17,345 bases of DNA from Syntrophaceae bacterium UBA2210 (GCA_002327865.1 DCUQ01000026.1:56484-73828); one strand, 5' to 3'; shown: positions 1 through 7,364, numbered from the stretch's first letter. The notes: generated from the sequence alone by a model not told the origin. Made by a program: numbers and translations.

Positions 1-1324
1 CGCCGGCCACATCGATAACCGTCTTGTCAGGGAAGGCCATCTTGGCGCCGATGGCGGCGGGCAGGCCATAGCCCATGGTGCCGAGTCCGCCTGAGGTCGC
101 CCATTGGCGCGGTTTGTTGAACTTGTAGAACTGGGCGGCCCACATCTGATTCTGGCCGACCTCCGTGGCCACAATGGCATTACCGCCGGTCAGTCGATGC
201 AATGTTTCTATGACGCTCTGAGGCTTTATCAACTCACTCTTGTCATAGCTCAGGGGAGCTTCAGCTTTCCACTTGTTTATCCGGTCAAGCCATTCTTTTC
301 TCTCTTTATCTGAAACGGTGTAACCGTCCTGTTCCATCTGGCGGTTAAACCACTGAAGGGCGGACCGGCAGTCACCGATTATCGGCACATGCGCGGGGAC
401 AACCTTGTTGATTGAGGCCGCGTCTATATCGATCTGAATGATATGTGCATGCGATGCAAACTCCGACAACTTTCCGGTGATCCGGTCTGAAAAACGTACG
501 CCGCAGGCTATGAGAAGATCACAGTTGCTGATGGCCATATTTGCGTAAAACGTTCCGTGCATTCCCAGTATACCGAGCCATAAAGGATCACTCCCCGGGA
601 AACCGCCTATGCCCATAAGAGTACCGGCGACAGGACTGCGCAGTTTTCCGGCAAAATCTTTCAGATCCTCGGAAGCTTTGCCCAGAATAACGCCTCCTCC
701 TGTAAGAACGAGCGGTTTCTTCGCTTTTTTTATAAGCTTCATCGCCCGATGCAGTTGACCGGGATCCGGAGCGACGGAATCATCAGTATCCTGCCTGGGA
801 ACAACAGTTTCCGTAAACTCTGTCCGAGCCTGCATGACATTCTTCGGCAAATCGACCAGGACCGGTCCGGGACGTCCCGACCGCGCTATATGAAACGCAT
901 CCCTGATTGTTCCGGCAAGGTCTTCGACACGCCTGACCAGAAAATTATGTTTGGTACAGGGTCTCGTTATTCCTGTAATGTCGGCTTCCTGAAAAGCGTC
1001 GGTGCCTATTTGCGGTGTGGGAACCTGCCCGGTCAATATCACCATGGGAACAGAGTCCATGTATGCGGTCGCTATACCGGTAACGGTATTCGTGGCCCCC
1101 GGTCCGGAAGTTACGAGACATACTCCGACTCTGCCCGATGACCGGGCATATCCGTCGGCGGCATGGGCGGCACCTTGTTCATGGCGAACCAGAATATGTT
1201 TAATGCGCGTCTTGTATATCTCGTCGTATATATCGAGGACTGCCCCGCCGGGATAACCGAAGATGGTATCGACCCCTTCTTCCACCAACGTTTTCATAAG
1301 AATACGTGATCCTGTCAGTTCCAC
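1..1324 (-). CDS. ilvB: Acetolactate synthase large subunit, 3' end outside window
   Basis: Condenses two pyruvates (or pyruvate and 2-oxobutyrate) in the first common step of valine, leucine and isoleucine synthesis, using thiamine diphosphate, Mg and FAD in the cytoplasm. About 441 codons are visible; the family is usually 560-575, so the C-terminal GDG...N cofactor-binding motif lies beyond base 1. Seen in the translation: FGYPGGAVLDIYD (22-34), the catalytic Glu49 in RHEQGAAHAADGYAR, TSGPGATN, TGQV, RPGPVLVDLPKN, and near the window edge ATEVGQNQMW and TSGGLGTMGYGLPAA. The start is GTG at 1324, chosen because a perfect AGGAGG (1332-1337) lies 7 nt upstream and the family N-terminus fits. 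It is preceded by a leader peptide and attenuator. The small subunit ilvN would be expected downstream, outside the window. Confidence 0.96.
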   Translation of the reverse strand, partial: MELTGSRILMKTLVEEGVDTIFGYPGGAVLDIYDEIYKTRIKHILVRHEQGAAHAADGYARSSGRVGVCLVTSGPGATNTVTGIATAYMDSVPMVILTGQVPTPQIGTDAFQEADITGITRPCTKHNFLVRRVEDLAGTIRDAFHIARSGRPGPVLVDLPKNVMQARTEFTETVVPRQDTDDSVAPDPGQLHRAMKLIKKAKKPLVLTGGGVILGKASEDLKDFAGKLRSPVAGTLMGIGGFPGSDPLWLGILGMHGTFYANMAISNCDLLIACGVRFSDRITGKLSEFASHAHIIQIDIDAASINKVVPAHVPIIGDCRSALQWFNRQMEQDGYTVSDKERKEWLDRINKWKAEAPLSYDKSELIKPQSVIETLHRLTGGNAIVATEVGQNQMWAAQFYKFNKPRQWATSGGLGTMGYGLPAAIGAKMAFPDKTVIDVAG

Positions 1325-1364
1325 TCTAATTCCTCCTGTTCCTTTTTGATTCTTTCCCTATAAC

Positions 1365-1396
1365 AAAAAAAAACCGCTGCCGGGACCGGCAACGGT
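1365..1396 (-). terminator. Intrinsic terminator (attenuator) upstream of ilvB
   Basis: On the minus strand, ACCGTTGCCG and CGGCAGCGGT form a 10-bp stem (one G-U pair) with a 4-nt loop GTCC, followed directly by nine T (1365-1373). It lies between the leader peptide stop and the ilvB ribosome site, so it would stop transcription before the structural gene. Its 5' arm (1387-1396) overlaps the 3' half of a competing antiterminator, which is what an attenuator needs. Confidence 0.92.
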
Positions 1397-1435
1397 ATTG
1401 ATGCTGAACATGTGTGAAAAAATCAAGCCATTGCC
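1388..1435 (-). promoter_or_regulatory. Antiterminator alternative fold of the ilv leader
   Basis: Minus-strand GGCAATGG (1428-1435, the last codons of the leader peptide) pairs with CCGTTGCC (1388-1395, inside the 5' terminator arm) over 8 bp with one G-U. After a small C/TA internal loop the helix continues as TTGA (1423-1426) with TCAA (1398-1401). The enclosed loop is 21 nt. This fold and the terminator hairpin cannot coexist. A ribosome finishing the leader would cover 1423-1435 and allow termination. A ribosome stalled upstream on Ile/Val/Leu codons would leave it free and permit read-through. The pairing is seen in the sequence; the mechanism is inferred from known ilv/leu attenuators. 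Confidence 0.8.
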
Positions 1436-1521
1436 CATCCCCCGTATGCAAGGGAGGTAATTATAAGTACCTCTACAAGTATTATTGCTACCCGGATGTG
1501 CCCAGCCTTGATCTTTTCCAT
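1423..1521 (-). CDS. Branched-chain amino acid leader peptide (32 aa)
   Basis: A 32-codon frame from ATG (1521) to TGA (1423), with AAGGTG 6 nt upstream and a promoter just before it. Residues 11-21 read VAIILVEVLII, so nine of eleven are Val, Ile or Leu, encoded as GTA, ATA ATA CTT GTA, then GTA CTT ATA ATT. It ends in GGWAMA. Placed between promoter and attenuator upstream of ilvB, it fits a leader peptide that senses charged tRNA(Ile/Val/Leu) through ribosome stalling. The alternative, a tiny membrane peptide with one hydrophobic stretch, is possible from composition alone. However, the last codons double as the 5' half of the antiterminator, which favours the regulatory reading. It would be missed by usual gene-length cutoffs. 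Confidence 0.85.
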   Translation of the reverse strand: MEKIKAGHIRVAIILVEVLIITSLAYGGWAMA

Positions 1522-1537
1522 GCATTTCACCTTTTTA

Positions 1538-1575
1538 CGTTTTGCGGTTATATACCAGGCAAAACGCACTGTCAA
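1538..1575 (-). promoter_or_regulatory. Sigma70 promoter with overlapping inverted repeat, ilv leader
   Basis: Minus strand TTGACA (1570-1575), 17-bp spacer, TATAAC (1547-1552): nearly consensus. Transcription would start near 1540, giving a very short untranslated lead before the leader peptide's ribosome site. An 8-bp perfect inverted repeat, CGTTTTGC (1559-1566) and GCAAAACG (1538-1545), with 21 bp between centres (two helical turns), brackets the -10 box and the start point. That is a typical position for a repressor operator; no regulator can be named. Confidence 0.82.
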
Positions 1576-1603
1576 GGAAAGTTATTGTGTGTGCCCGATT
1601 TTT

Positions 1604-3685
1604 TTAAGTCTTCACGGAACCACCGAAAAGACACCCCTGTCTTTTTCTGTCGCTCAGTTCAGCGAGCTTCCCTCTGTTCCAGCTTGATATCCTGGAAAAA
1701 TATCCCGCGACCTTTGTGATTCCTTCTACATTCTTTGAACCGCAATTAGGGCAGGTATCGCCGATGCCCCTGGATGTGCTGTTGCAATCCATGCAGGTGG
1801 TGAATTCGGGAGAAAACACCACCTGCCGGTTTTGTGTTTCCTTGAATATCCTTGTAATGAATTCGGCCAGGGCTCTCTTATCCGGCTCGGTATCGCCCAG
1901 CCATATACAGGTTGCCGCGTTTCCCTCTATAAGCGGATGGATCTCACCTTCGATTGCCGCCCTTTCGAATGAATCCGTGGGAGACGAAACCGCGAGAAGT
2001 GTCGAATTGGTATAGTATATCGATCCTTTCGCTATATTACCTCTTACAAAATGCCCCGCTGCCGGAGAAAAGTGCTTGAGATCCAAACGGGCCAGCCGGT
2101 ACGGCATGCTCTCGGCGGGGGACTGTTCCAGGATAAACCGCATTCCATGCCTTTCCGTCAGACGATCTGCGACGTCTTTCATATACGCGACAATATCATG
2201 GCCACATTCGACGGCGGCCTTCGACTCGTGAAGCTGACTGCCCGTATGCACCCAGACCAGTTCATTGAGACCTATCATCCCCATGAGATATGTGCACCGG
2301 TTCATTTTAAGGTATGGCGTATGATCAAAATCCATTGTGAGAAGAGACAGGGGACCTTCACTACCATGTGAAAGTATTCTTTCGATAAAGGCGCGCTTCT
2401 GCATATGCGCTTTCGCGGCAAGCCCCATGACATCCGAAATCATGGAGAAAAGCTTTTTGTCATCTCCACCCGCCTTATACCCGAGACGCGGCAGATTGAT
2501 CGATACATTCTGAACGGCAAAATACCGCATCTTCCAGGGCTCGGCCGCATCATCCTTATGTTCGCCCCGGTTCATATCCAGGTTACAGCATTCGGAAAGA
2601 TTGACCGTATTATTCCTGTCAAAAATGAAGTGAGTATTTCCCTTTTCCGCAGCCACGGCACAGACCAGGTCGAGAAAGTCTTCGTGCCCGCGTGCATGAA
2701 AGAAACGCTCCGTAAGGTGCAAATACGGCCGGGGAAAAACAAAAGGGCGTCCCGCGGCATCCCCACTTCTGAAGACTTCGAATATCGCCCTTATAAACCG
2801 CCGGGCTTCTCCCTCATAGTCCTTGTATCGTTTGCCGGTATATACTCCGCCCGGTCCTATGGCAGGAACATCTTCGAAGTGCCCGGGCACCTCCCAGTAG
2901 AGGTGTATGTCGGTAAATATTGTCTGTCCTCCCCTGCCGACAGCCTGCTGTGCGAACTCGTATATCAGCCTCTGCGCGAGTTGCGTTATTTCCTCATCGG
3001 TCAAGCTCTCCAGATAAGGGGCAAAGAACAGGTTGACTGCATCCCAGCCGACGGCCCCCGCAAAATTTCCCTGGAGGGCGGCGGCAAACCTTACCATGTG
3101 CGACAGTAAGACTTCCGCATGCCGAGCCGGCTCTGCCACCGCGAGTGAATTGGGAAGGTTCAACCCGAATTTCTTTATATATTCAAGAGATTGACAACAA
3201 CAATAAGGCCTGTCGATATACCCCAGGTTATGAACATGTATATCCCCAGTCATATGAGCATATCCGACATCCTCGGAAAAAACTGTAAGAATCGCGTATT
3301 CCCTTTTTACCCCCTGGGCCAGGGTCAGATTCGTACCCTCCGGGCTGTGTGGGATATTGGCGTTCTCCTTGTTACGGTACAACATGAGCTGCCCGACATC
3401 ATACAGTGGAAACCCCAGCCTGGCATGGAGTTTCGTAGCCTGTTTCATGCCCCTTTCAATAAGTTTTGCATCGACCAGTTCCCTGATCAGCGAGGCGGTA
3501 AGGATGTCGATTCCCGATGAAGCTATCTGCCCTTCCACATCCCTGCTTATCGCCTCGGCGGTATCGAGATCCACCTCGGCTTCACGAATCAGGGCATCGA
3601 CAATTTTCCTCCTGTCCCAGCCGGTTATATCCGCTTCCGATGTTCTGACAAAAAGTGTCAGATCCGTTGTTTCATTTCTCGCCAT
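1604..3685 (-). CDS. nrdD: Anaerobic (class III) ribonucleoside-triphosphate reductase
   Basis: Reduces ribonucleoside triphosphates to deoxyribonucleotides by an oxygen-sensitive glycyl radical, in the cytoplasm. From the chosen ATG (3685) it is 693 residues, normal for the family. The N-terminus (about 10-75, LFVRTSEADITGWDRRKI...) is an ATP-cone-like regulatory domain. Next come GDIHVHNLGYIDRPYCCCQS and FAVQNVSINLPRLGY of the barrel core. The C-terminal zinc ribbon has Cys631/634 and Cys645/648 (CMDC...CPNC). The glycyl radical site is Gly661 in KVAGYF. The start at 3685 has GGGGAAGG 5 nt upstream and matches the usual start just before the ATP cone. An ATG at 3718 with AGGG 6 nt upstream is a real alternative; an in-frame TTG at 3760 has no ribosome site. 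The activating enzyme NrdG is not adjacent in this window. Confidence 0.95.
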   Translation of the reverse strand: MARNETTDLTLFVRTSEADITGWDRRKIVDALIREAEVDLDTAEAISRDVEGQIASSGIDILTASLIRELVDAKLIERGMKQATKLHARLGFPLYDVGQLMLYRNKENANIPHSPEGTNLTLAQGVKREYAILTVFSEDVGYAHMTGDIHVHNLGYIDRPYCCCQSLEYIKKFGLNLPNSLAVAEPARHAEVLLSHMVRFAAALQGNFAGAVGWDAVNLFFAPYLESLTDEEITQLAQRLIYEFAQQAVGRGGQTIFTDIHLYWEVPGHFEDVPAIGPGGVYTGKRYKDYEGEARRFIRAIFEVFRSGDAAGRPFVFPRPYLHLTERFFHARGHEDFLDLVCAVAAEKGNTHFIFDRNNTVNLSECCNLDMNRGEHKDDAAEPWKMRYFAVQNVSINLPRLGYKAGGDDKKLFSMISDVMGLAAKAHMQKRAFIERILSHGSEGPLSLLTMDFDHTPYLKMNRCTYLMGMIGLNELVWVHTGSQLHESKAAVECGHDIVAYMKDVADRLTERHGMRFILEQSPAESMPYRLARLDLKHFSPAAGHFVRGNIAKGSIYYTNSTLLAVSSPTDSFERAAIEGEIHPLIEGNAATCIWLGDTEPDKRALAEFITRIFKETQNRQVVFSPEFTTCMDCNSTSRGIGDTCPNCGSKNVEGITKVAGYFSRISSWNRGKLAELSDRKRQGCLFGGSVKT

Positions 3686-3718
3686 GGGCACCTTCCCCGC
3701 TATATTCTCCGGTTGCAT

Positions 3719-4050
3719 GTTGATCCCTGCATAGGTATTCTCTTTATATAAATTTTGCAAGCTTTCTGTACGGAAATGGAATTATATCCTCGATTATCAA
3801 ACAGTTAGCGATTCGCAGTCAGGTCTCATAGCGCTTTCGCATTCCGTACAAAACGAACGGGAATATAGACATTAATCCCGAATATTTACTTATATAACAC
3901 ACATCTTTCCGGTATTGACATCAGATGCTGTCCTCTGTTATACTGCCGCGGTTTTGTCGACAGCAGTAAGAGAATAACTGCTCGGGAACATTATGAAACA
4001 GCAAGATATCGGGTCATATCGGCCTGATACTCTAAAGAGAATAAGATATT
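3719..4050. other. Divergent intergenic region nrdD / membrane protein
   Basis: No gene is supported here. For nrdD (minus) there is a TATAAT at 3781-3786 but no good -35 box. For the plus-strand gene there is a promoter at 3915-3944, annotated separately. A 9-bp inverted repeat, TGTACGGAA (3767-3775) and TTCCGTACA (3842-3850), lies around the nrdD side, 66 bp apart. A weak stem AGCAGT/ACTGCT (about 3962-3982) sits in the plus-strand leader. I looked for a clear NrdR box and did not find one. Confidence 0.5.
3915..3944 (+). promoter_or_regulatory. Candidate sigma70 promoter for the 4051 gene
   Basis: TTGACA (3915-3920), 18-bp spacer, TATACT (3939-3944). The start would be near 3951, giving a leader of about 100 nt before the ATG at 4051. 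Consensus match is good; use is inferred from position only. Confidence 0.6.
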
Positions 4051-4389
4051 ATGAAAAGATTAAAAGCTGTCACGGGCATGTTGACTTATTTCTGTATCCT
4101 CTCGTTCGGCGCGGGGATCGGAATCCTTGTGCTGCATAGCCAAGGCGATGTCTTTTCCCAGGTTATTGTTTTACTGACGCTTTTTGGAACGCCTTTCTTT
4201 GTTTCGGGTTTTAGGAACCAGATAGACAAAGAGACATTTATCCGTGATAGTATTATCGGTGTTTCGGCTGCCTGCGTTAACGGGTTGGTGCTCTTACTGA
4301 GCTCATACCAAGGCATGTCTACGGTTGCCGCATTTTCCATATTTATAATCCTGATCCTCAAACTAGTCAAAAATCGAACCCGGCGCTGA
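4051..4389 (+). CDS. Small multi-pass membrane protein, function unknown
   Basis: 112 residues that I cannot assign to a known family. Four hydrophobic segments are visible at about 9-29, 33-53, 67-85 and 88-106. A charged stretch (QIDKETFIRD, about 56-66) lies between the second and third, and the tail is basic (KLVKNRTRR), so it is probably an inner membrane protein with a cytoplasmic C-terminus. A purine-rich AAAGAGAA lies about 9-16 nt before the ATG as a weak ribosome site, and a sigma70-like promoter lies about 100 nt upstream. It ends 66 bp before radC on the same strand, so the two may be co-transcribed, but nothing links their functions. The composition and good promoter argue for a real gene; no homologue could be checked. 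Confidence 0.7.
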   Translation: MKRLKAVTGMLTYFCILSFGAGIGILVLHSQGDVFSQVIVLLTLFGTPFFVSGFRNQIDKETFIRDSIIGVSAACVNGLVLLLSSYQGMSTVAAFSIFIILILKLVKNRTRR

Positions 4390-4455
4390 TATTCATAATC
4401 GAACCGTAAACTTCGCCCGGCCGCAAGTGTATGCAATTAAAATACAGATGCGACA

Positions 4456-5208
4456 ATGTCGTTCGATGCTATGAATAAAAACAACAAGGTCCGATATCCA
4501 ATACCGATCCGTGAATGGTCGGAAGATGACCGCCCCCGTGAAAAACTGCTGAAATACGGAGAACACACCCTCAGTAATGCGGAACTGCTGGCCATCCTGA
4601 TCAGAACCGGAACTCCCGGCAAAAGCGCTGTCGATATCGGGAGAGAGCTGCTGCACACATTCAAATCCCTTCGCGCAATTAGCAGTGTCGATATCTCCGA
4701 ATTCAGAAAGATCAACGGCCTCAAGAACGCGAAAATAGCGCAGATAAAAGCGGCCGTTGAACTGGGCAGGCGCATGTTGAGCGAGGAACAGAAACCCGCC
4801 GATCCTGTCCGTCATTCATCCGATGTTGCGAGCCTGTTGATGCCGCTGATGAGAGATCTCAAAAAGGAACGTTTTGTCATGTTGCTGCTCGACGGCAGAA
4901 ATGCCGTATCGGACGTTCTGGATATCGATTACGGAACAGTCGACAGGGCAAACCCTTATATCCGTGACATTATTCAAACGGCTATCAGACACAACGCGCC
5001 GTCGATCATCGTTGCCCATAACCACCCCTCCGGAGCAACGGAGCCCAGTGAAAATGACAAGGCATTCACCAGGAGCCTGATGATGGCTGCGAAAGCGACC
5101 GGCATCAATTTCTTCGACCATATCATTATCGGTGACAACCGATATTTCAGTTTCGCGGACAAGGGCTTCATCGGAGAGTACGAAACGAGAGCAATCAGAG
5201 AGCTGTAA
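4456..5208 (+). CDS. radC: RadC family JAMM-domain protein
   Basis: Member of the RadC/YeeS (UPF0758) family, once linked to DNA repair; its true role is unsettled. 250 residues, normal length. The N-terminal part holds the typical IREWSEDDRPREKLL (18-32) and a helix-hairpin-helix region (about 75-108, EFRKINGLKNAKIAQIKAAVELGRR). The C-terminal JAMM/MPN+ metalloprotease-like domain has Glu138 (KKERF) and HNHPSG (188-193) with Ser198 and Asp201, which are all the expected zinc ligands and catalytic residues. No clear ribosome site precedes the ATG at 4456, and an in-frame ATG at 4471 is an alternative start. It is convergent with the nucleotidyltransferase gene, 58 bp apart. Confidence 0.95.
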   Translation: MSFDAMNKNNKVRYPIPIREWSEDDRPREKLLKYGEHTLSNAELLAILIRTGTPGKSAVDIGRELLHTFKSLRAISSVDISEFRKINGLKNAKIAQIKAAVELGRRMLSEEQKPADPVRHSSDVASLLMPLMRDLKKERFVMLLLDGRNAVSDVLDIDYGTVDRANPYIRDIIQTAIRHNAPSIIVAHNHPSGATEPSENDKAFTRSLMMAAKATGINFFDHIIIGDNRYFSFADKGFIGEYETRAIREL

Positions 5209-5266
5209 AAGTATCCTCCGTTTTAGCGCATATGATATATGTTTCTCCGGTGAAATCGGAAATATT

Positions 5267-5854
5267 TCATTTGTGCCGAAATGCCGACCGGAGCTTTTTC
5301 AAACGCTCAGGAATACCCCATGCGTGTATCAGCGGAGGAAGACAGGCGGGAACCAGGTGCTCCCAGGGTTGATCTGTTATCATTCGTTGACGGATATCAC
5401 CGGCACTGATTCCCTTCCTCTCGATGTTCACTTCCCGCAACACATGTATGGCAAGATTCAGAGACTGGAAGTAGTGCAGTTTGCGCCGCCCCCAATCATC
5501 GTAGATAGAGAGAAAAAAAACCGCATCCGTGGGCAAATAGTATTGATAAAGCTCCGGGAAATTGATCGGGAAGGGAACGATTGAAACACAATGGAAGTCG
5601 AGATTTGCATCCAGCAGGACCTTTTGCACCATGATGTAGCGTTCGTAATACGTCAGGGGATTTTCCGGGGGGTCGCTTCGTGTCGGGTCTGCATTTTCCT
5701 TTCTGGTTAAAAAAGGATCCGGATTTGTTATACCCACAACGAGGTGTTTGCAGAGTGCTTTCCCGGACAGTATGTAACGCAGATGATCGTTATGAAAAAT
5801 CTGGAAACGACCGTGAATAACTCCTGTTTCGTATATTTGTCTCCGTTCGTTCAT
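5267..5854 (-). CDS. NMN adenylyltransferase-like nucleotidyltransferase
   Basis: Cytidylyltransferase-like fold enzyme, most like nicotinamide/nicotinate mononucleotide adenylyltransferases (NadM type), which join NMN or NaMN to AMP in NAD synthesis. 195 residues from ATG 5854. Seen: GVIHGRFQIFHNDH (11-24), where the class HxGH signature reads HNDH (Asp replaces Gly); TNPDP after the first beta-alpha unit; ISAGDIR (149-155), equivalent to the ISSTxxR phosphate-binding motif. The start at 5854 is preferred because GGGGGA lies just upstream; an in-frame ATG at 5866 has no ribosome site. It follows the phosphoglycerate mutase gene by only 26-38 nt on the same strand and is surely co-transcribed. 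The exact substrate is uncertain because of the HNDH variant. Confidence 0.82.
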   Translation of the reverse strand: MNERRQIYETGVIHGRFQIFHNDHLRYILSGKALCKHLVVGITNPDPFLTRKENADPTRSDPPENPLTYYERYIMVQKVLLDANLDFHCVSIVPFPINFPELYQYYLPTDAVFFLSIYDDWGRRKLHYFQSLNLAIHVLREVNIERKGISAGDIRQRMITDQPWEHLVPACLPPLIHAWGIPERLKKLRSAFRHK

Positions 5855-5892
5855 CCCATCCCCCATCTAAAGATAAACACTTTCGGTATAAA

Positions 5893-7218
5893 TCAGTTTG
5901 TATCGTTCAGGCGAAACGGTTCGTACCGTCCCGGCCAGTACGGCTGATCCACAGGGGTATCCATGAGGCCTTGAAGCTTTGCCCGGTCCAGATGGTTTAA
6001 GATCAGGTACATAAGTTCCTTTCCCCGTACGCAGCCAAGAGCTCCGCCCGCCGCGCTGATTTCATCATAGTGCCGGACATCATCCCGCCTTACGCCGGGT
6101 CCGTGAAAGACAAGAGGGACCGCTTCCCCGGAATGGATCAACGGCCCACCGCTCGGAGTCGAGTGATCGGAAGCGATTACTATCAGGAGTTCCGGTTCCG
6201 ACATCAACTCTTTCAAAGCGGTGCCTATCCCTTTGTCCAAGGCTTCGATAACCTTAATTTTGGATGACGGGTTCTTCGCGTGTGCGGCCTGATCCGGGCC
6301 TTTGGTATGGACATGGATAAAGTCGTAGCGCGGAAGAAGCTTCATAGCCGTTTTCAGGCGTTGAGCCAGATCGCTTCCGGGACGGGCGGTATCTGCGACC
6401 TTTCGTACCTCCATACCCAGATATCCGGCCAGGCCATGATAAACGATTCCGCTGGCGATACTGAGTCCTTTCATACCATATTTTTCCGAAAAGGGAGGTA
6501 CTGATTTCAGGCGTCCTGCGCGCTGGGTAACCAGACAGTTAACCGGTGCGATTCCAGCTTCCCTGCGCTTAGCGTTGCCCGGATAAGTTTCCAATTTATG
6601 ATAAACCCACTCCAGGTACATGTTCAAGGCATGTGCCGTGTTCAGGGCAGCCGGGTCAGCCGCAAAATCCTTCCAGGCTCTCACCGCCGCAAGTGGCCGG
6701 TCTTCAATAATGGGATCTGAATCTGTTACGAACGGAGCTATTTTTCCGGCAAGAGTGAGAATACAACGAATCCCGCCGGCATGATTCAGGCGCACCTTAA
6801 TGCCGTTTACGCTGAAATCTTCCACTGCCCGGAGAAGATCTCCGATCTCCTGATCGGACACCCGGGGTGCACCCTCTTTCATCACGAGTGTTACACCGTC
6901 GGCCGCCCGGCTGACACTGACAAAGTGAGCCAGCAGTGCGACTTCACCGGAGCGTAACGGGATGCCCGCGCCCAATGCTTCCAGGGCACCTCGTCCCGGA
7001 AAACTATCCATATCATAACCGAATATGGCGAAGTGTGCATTTTCACTGGGGAGAGCCTGACCAAGATAAGCGGCATGATACAATCCGTTGGCACCGTCGC
7101 GTGCCAGTTGGTCCAACACGGGAGTCCGGGCAACCTGCAGCGGGGTACGATGTCCCAATTCCGGGTATGACCGGTCCCCGATACCATCAAGGAGAATCAT
7201 GATGCATCTTCTTGTCAT
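5893..7218 (-). CDS. apgM: 2,3-BPG-independent phosphoglycerate mutase, archaeal type
   Basis: Interconverts 3- and 2-phosphoglycerate in glycolysis/gluconeogenesis; alkaline phosphatase superfamily, ApgM branch. 441 residues, close to the usual 400-430. Metal and catalytic residues are visible: Asp11 in ILLDGIGD, Ser58 in LPSENAHFAIFGYD (the phosphorylated serine), His304, Asp309 and His313 in HTKGPDQAAHAK, Asp351-His352 in SDHSTPSGGP, and His362 in LIHSG. The ATG at 7218 has AGGGGG about 10 nt upstream. It heads a two-gene unit with the nucleotidyltransferase, and its promoter (7301-7330) carries a palindrome. Some family members are phosphonopyruvate decarboxylase-like in older annotation, but the motifs here fit a mutase. 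Both genes could act in central carbon and NAD metabolism; a shared role is inference. Confidence 0.9.
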   Translation of the reverse strand: MTRRCIMILLDGIGDRSYPELGHRTPLQVARTPVLDQLARDGANGLYHAAYLGQALPSENAHFAIFGYDMDSFPGRGALEALGAGIPLRSGEVALLAHFVSVSRAADGVTLVMKEGAPRVSDQEIGDLLRAVEDFSVNGIKVRLNHAGGIRCILTLAGKIAPFVTDSDPIIEDRPLAAVRAWKDFAADPAALNTAHALNMYLEWVYHKLETYPGNAKRREAGIAPVNCLVTQRAGRLKSVPPFSEKYGMKGLSIASGIVYHGLAGYLGMEVRKVADTARPGSDLAQRLKTAMKLLPRYDFIHVHTKGPDQAAHAKNPSSKIKVIEALDKGIGTALKELMSEPELLIVIASDHSTPSGGPLIHSGEAVPLVFHGPGVRRDDVRHYDEISAAGGALGCVRGKELMYLILNHLDRAKLQGLMDTPVDQPYWPGRYEPFRLNDTN

Positions 7219-7300
7219 CCGTGAAGCACCCCCTGACGGGCTCCTCTTTCATGTCGCCGCATTTACAATATCCCCGTTATCATTGTCAACAACGGTTGTC

Positions 7301-7330
7301 ATTATATACCGACCGGTCGGAATTTGTCAA
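7301..7330 (-). promoter_or_regulatory. Sigma70 promoter with palindromic operator, apgM
   Basis: Minus strand TTGACA (7325-7330), 18-bp spacer, TATAAT (7301-7306): both boxes are exact consensus. The spacer contains the perfect 12-bp palindrome CCGACCGGTCGG (7309-7320). Palindromes of the ACCGACCGGTCGGT kind are common targets of TetR-family repressors (established knowledge), and this position would block RNA polymerase. Just downstream, TGACAACCGTTGTTGACA holds a second small inverted repeat (ACAAC/GTTGT). The transcript would have a leader of about 75 nt. Confidence 0.8.
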
Positions 7331-7364
7331 AACCGGGCAGGCAATCCTGCTTCCGGAATTACTT

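Noticed and set aside
749..1256. Two overlapping plus-strand frames opposite ilvB
   Set aside because: ilvB on the minus strand explains this region completely.
1423..1521. Leader peptide as a small secreted or membrane protein
   Set aside because: Composition allows it, but promoter, antiterminator overlap, terminator and the ilvB gene together fit an attenuator leader much better.
2405..3109. Long plus-strand open frame (234 codons) opposite nrdD
   Set aside because: Fully antisense to an unmistakable nrdD, with no recognisable domain; a shadow of its codon use.
3993..4139. 48-codon plus-strand frame overlapping the start of the small membrane protein gene
   Set aside because: No ribosome site and no recognised family; overlaps a frame with far better membrane-protein character. 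A short RIRYYEKI resemblance to MerR-type motifs is probably chance.
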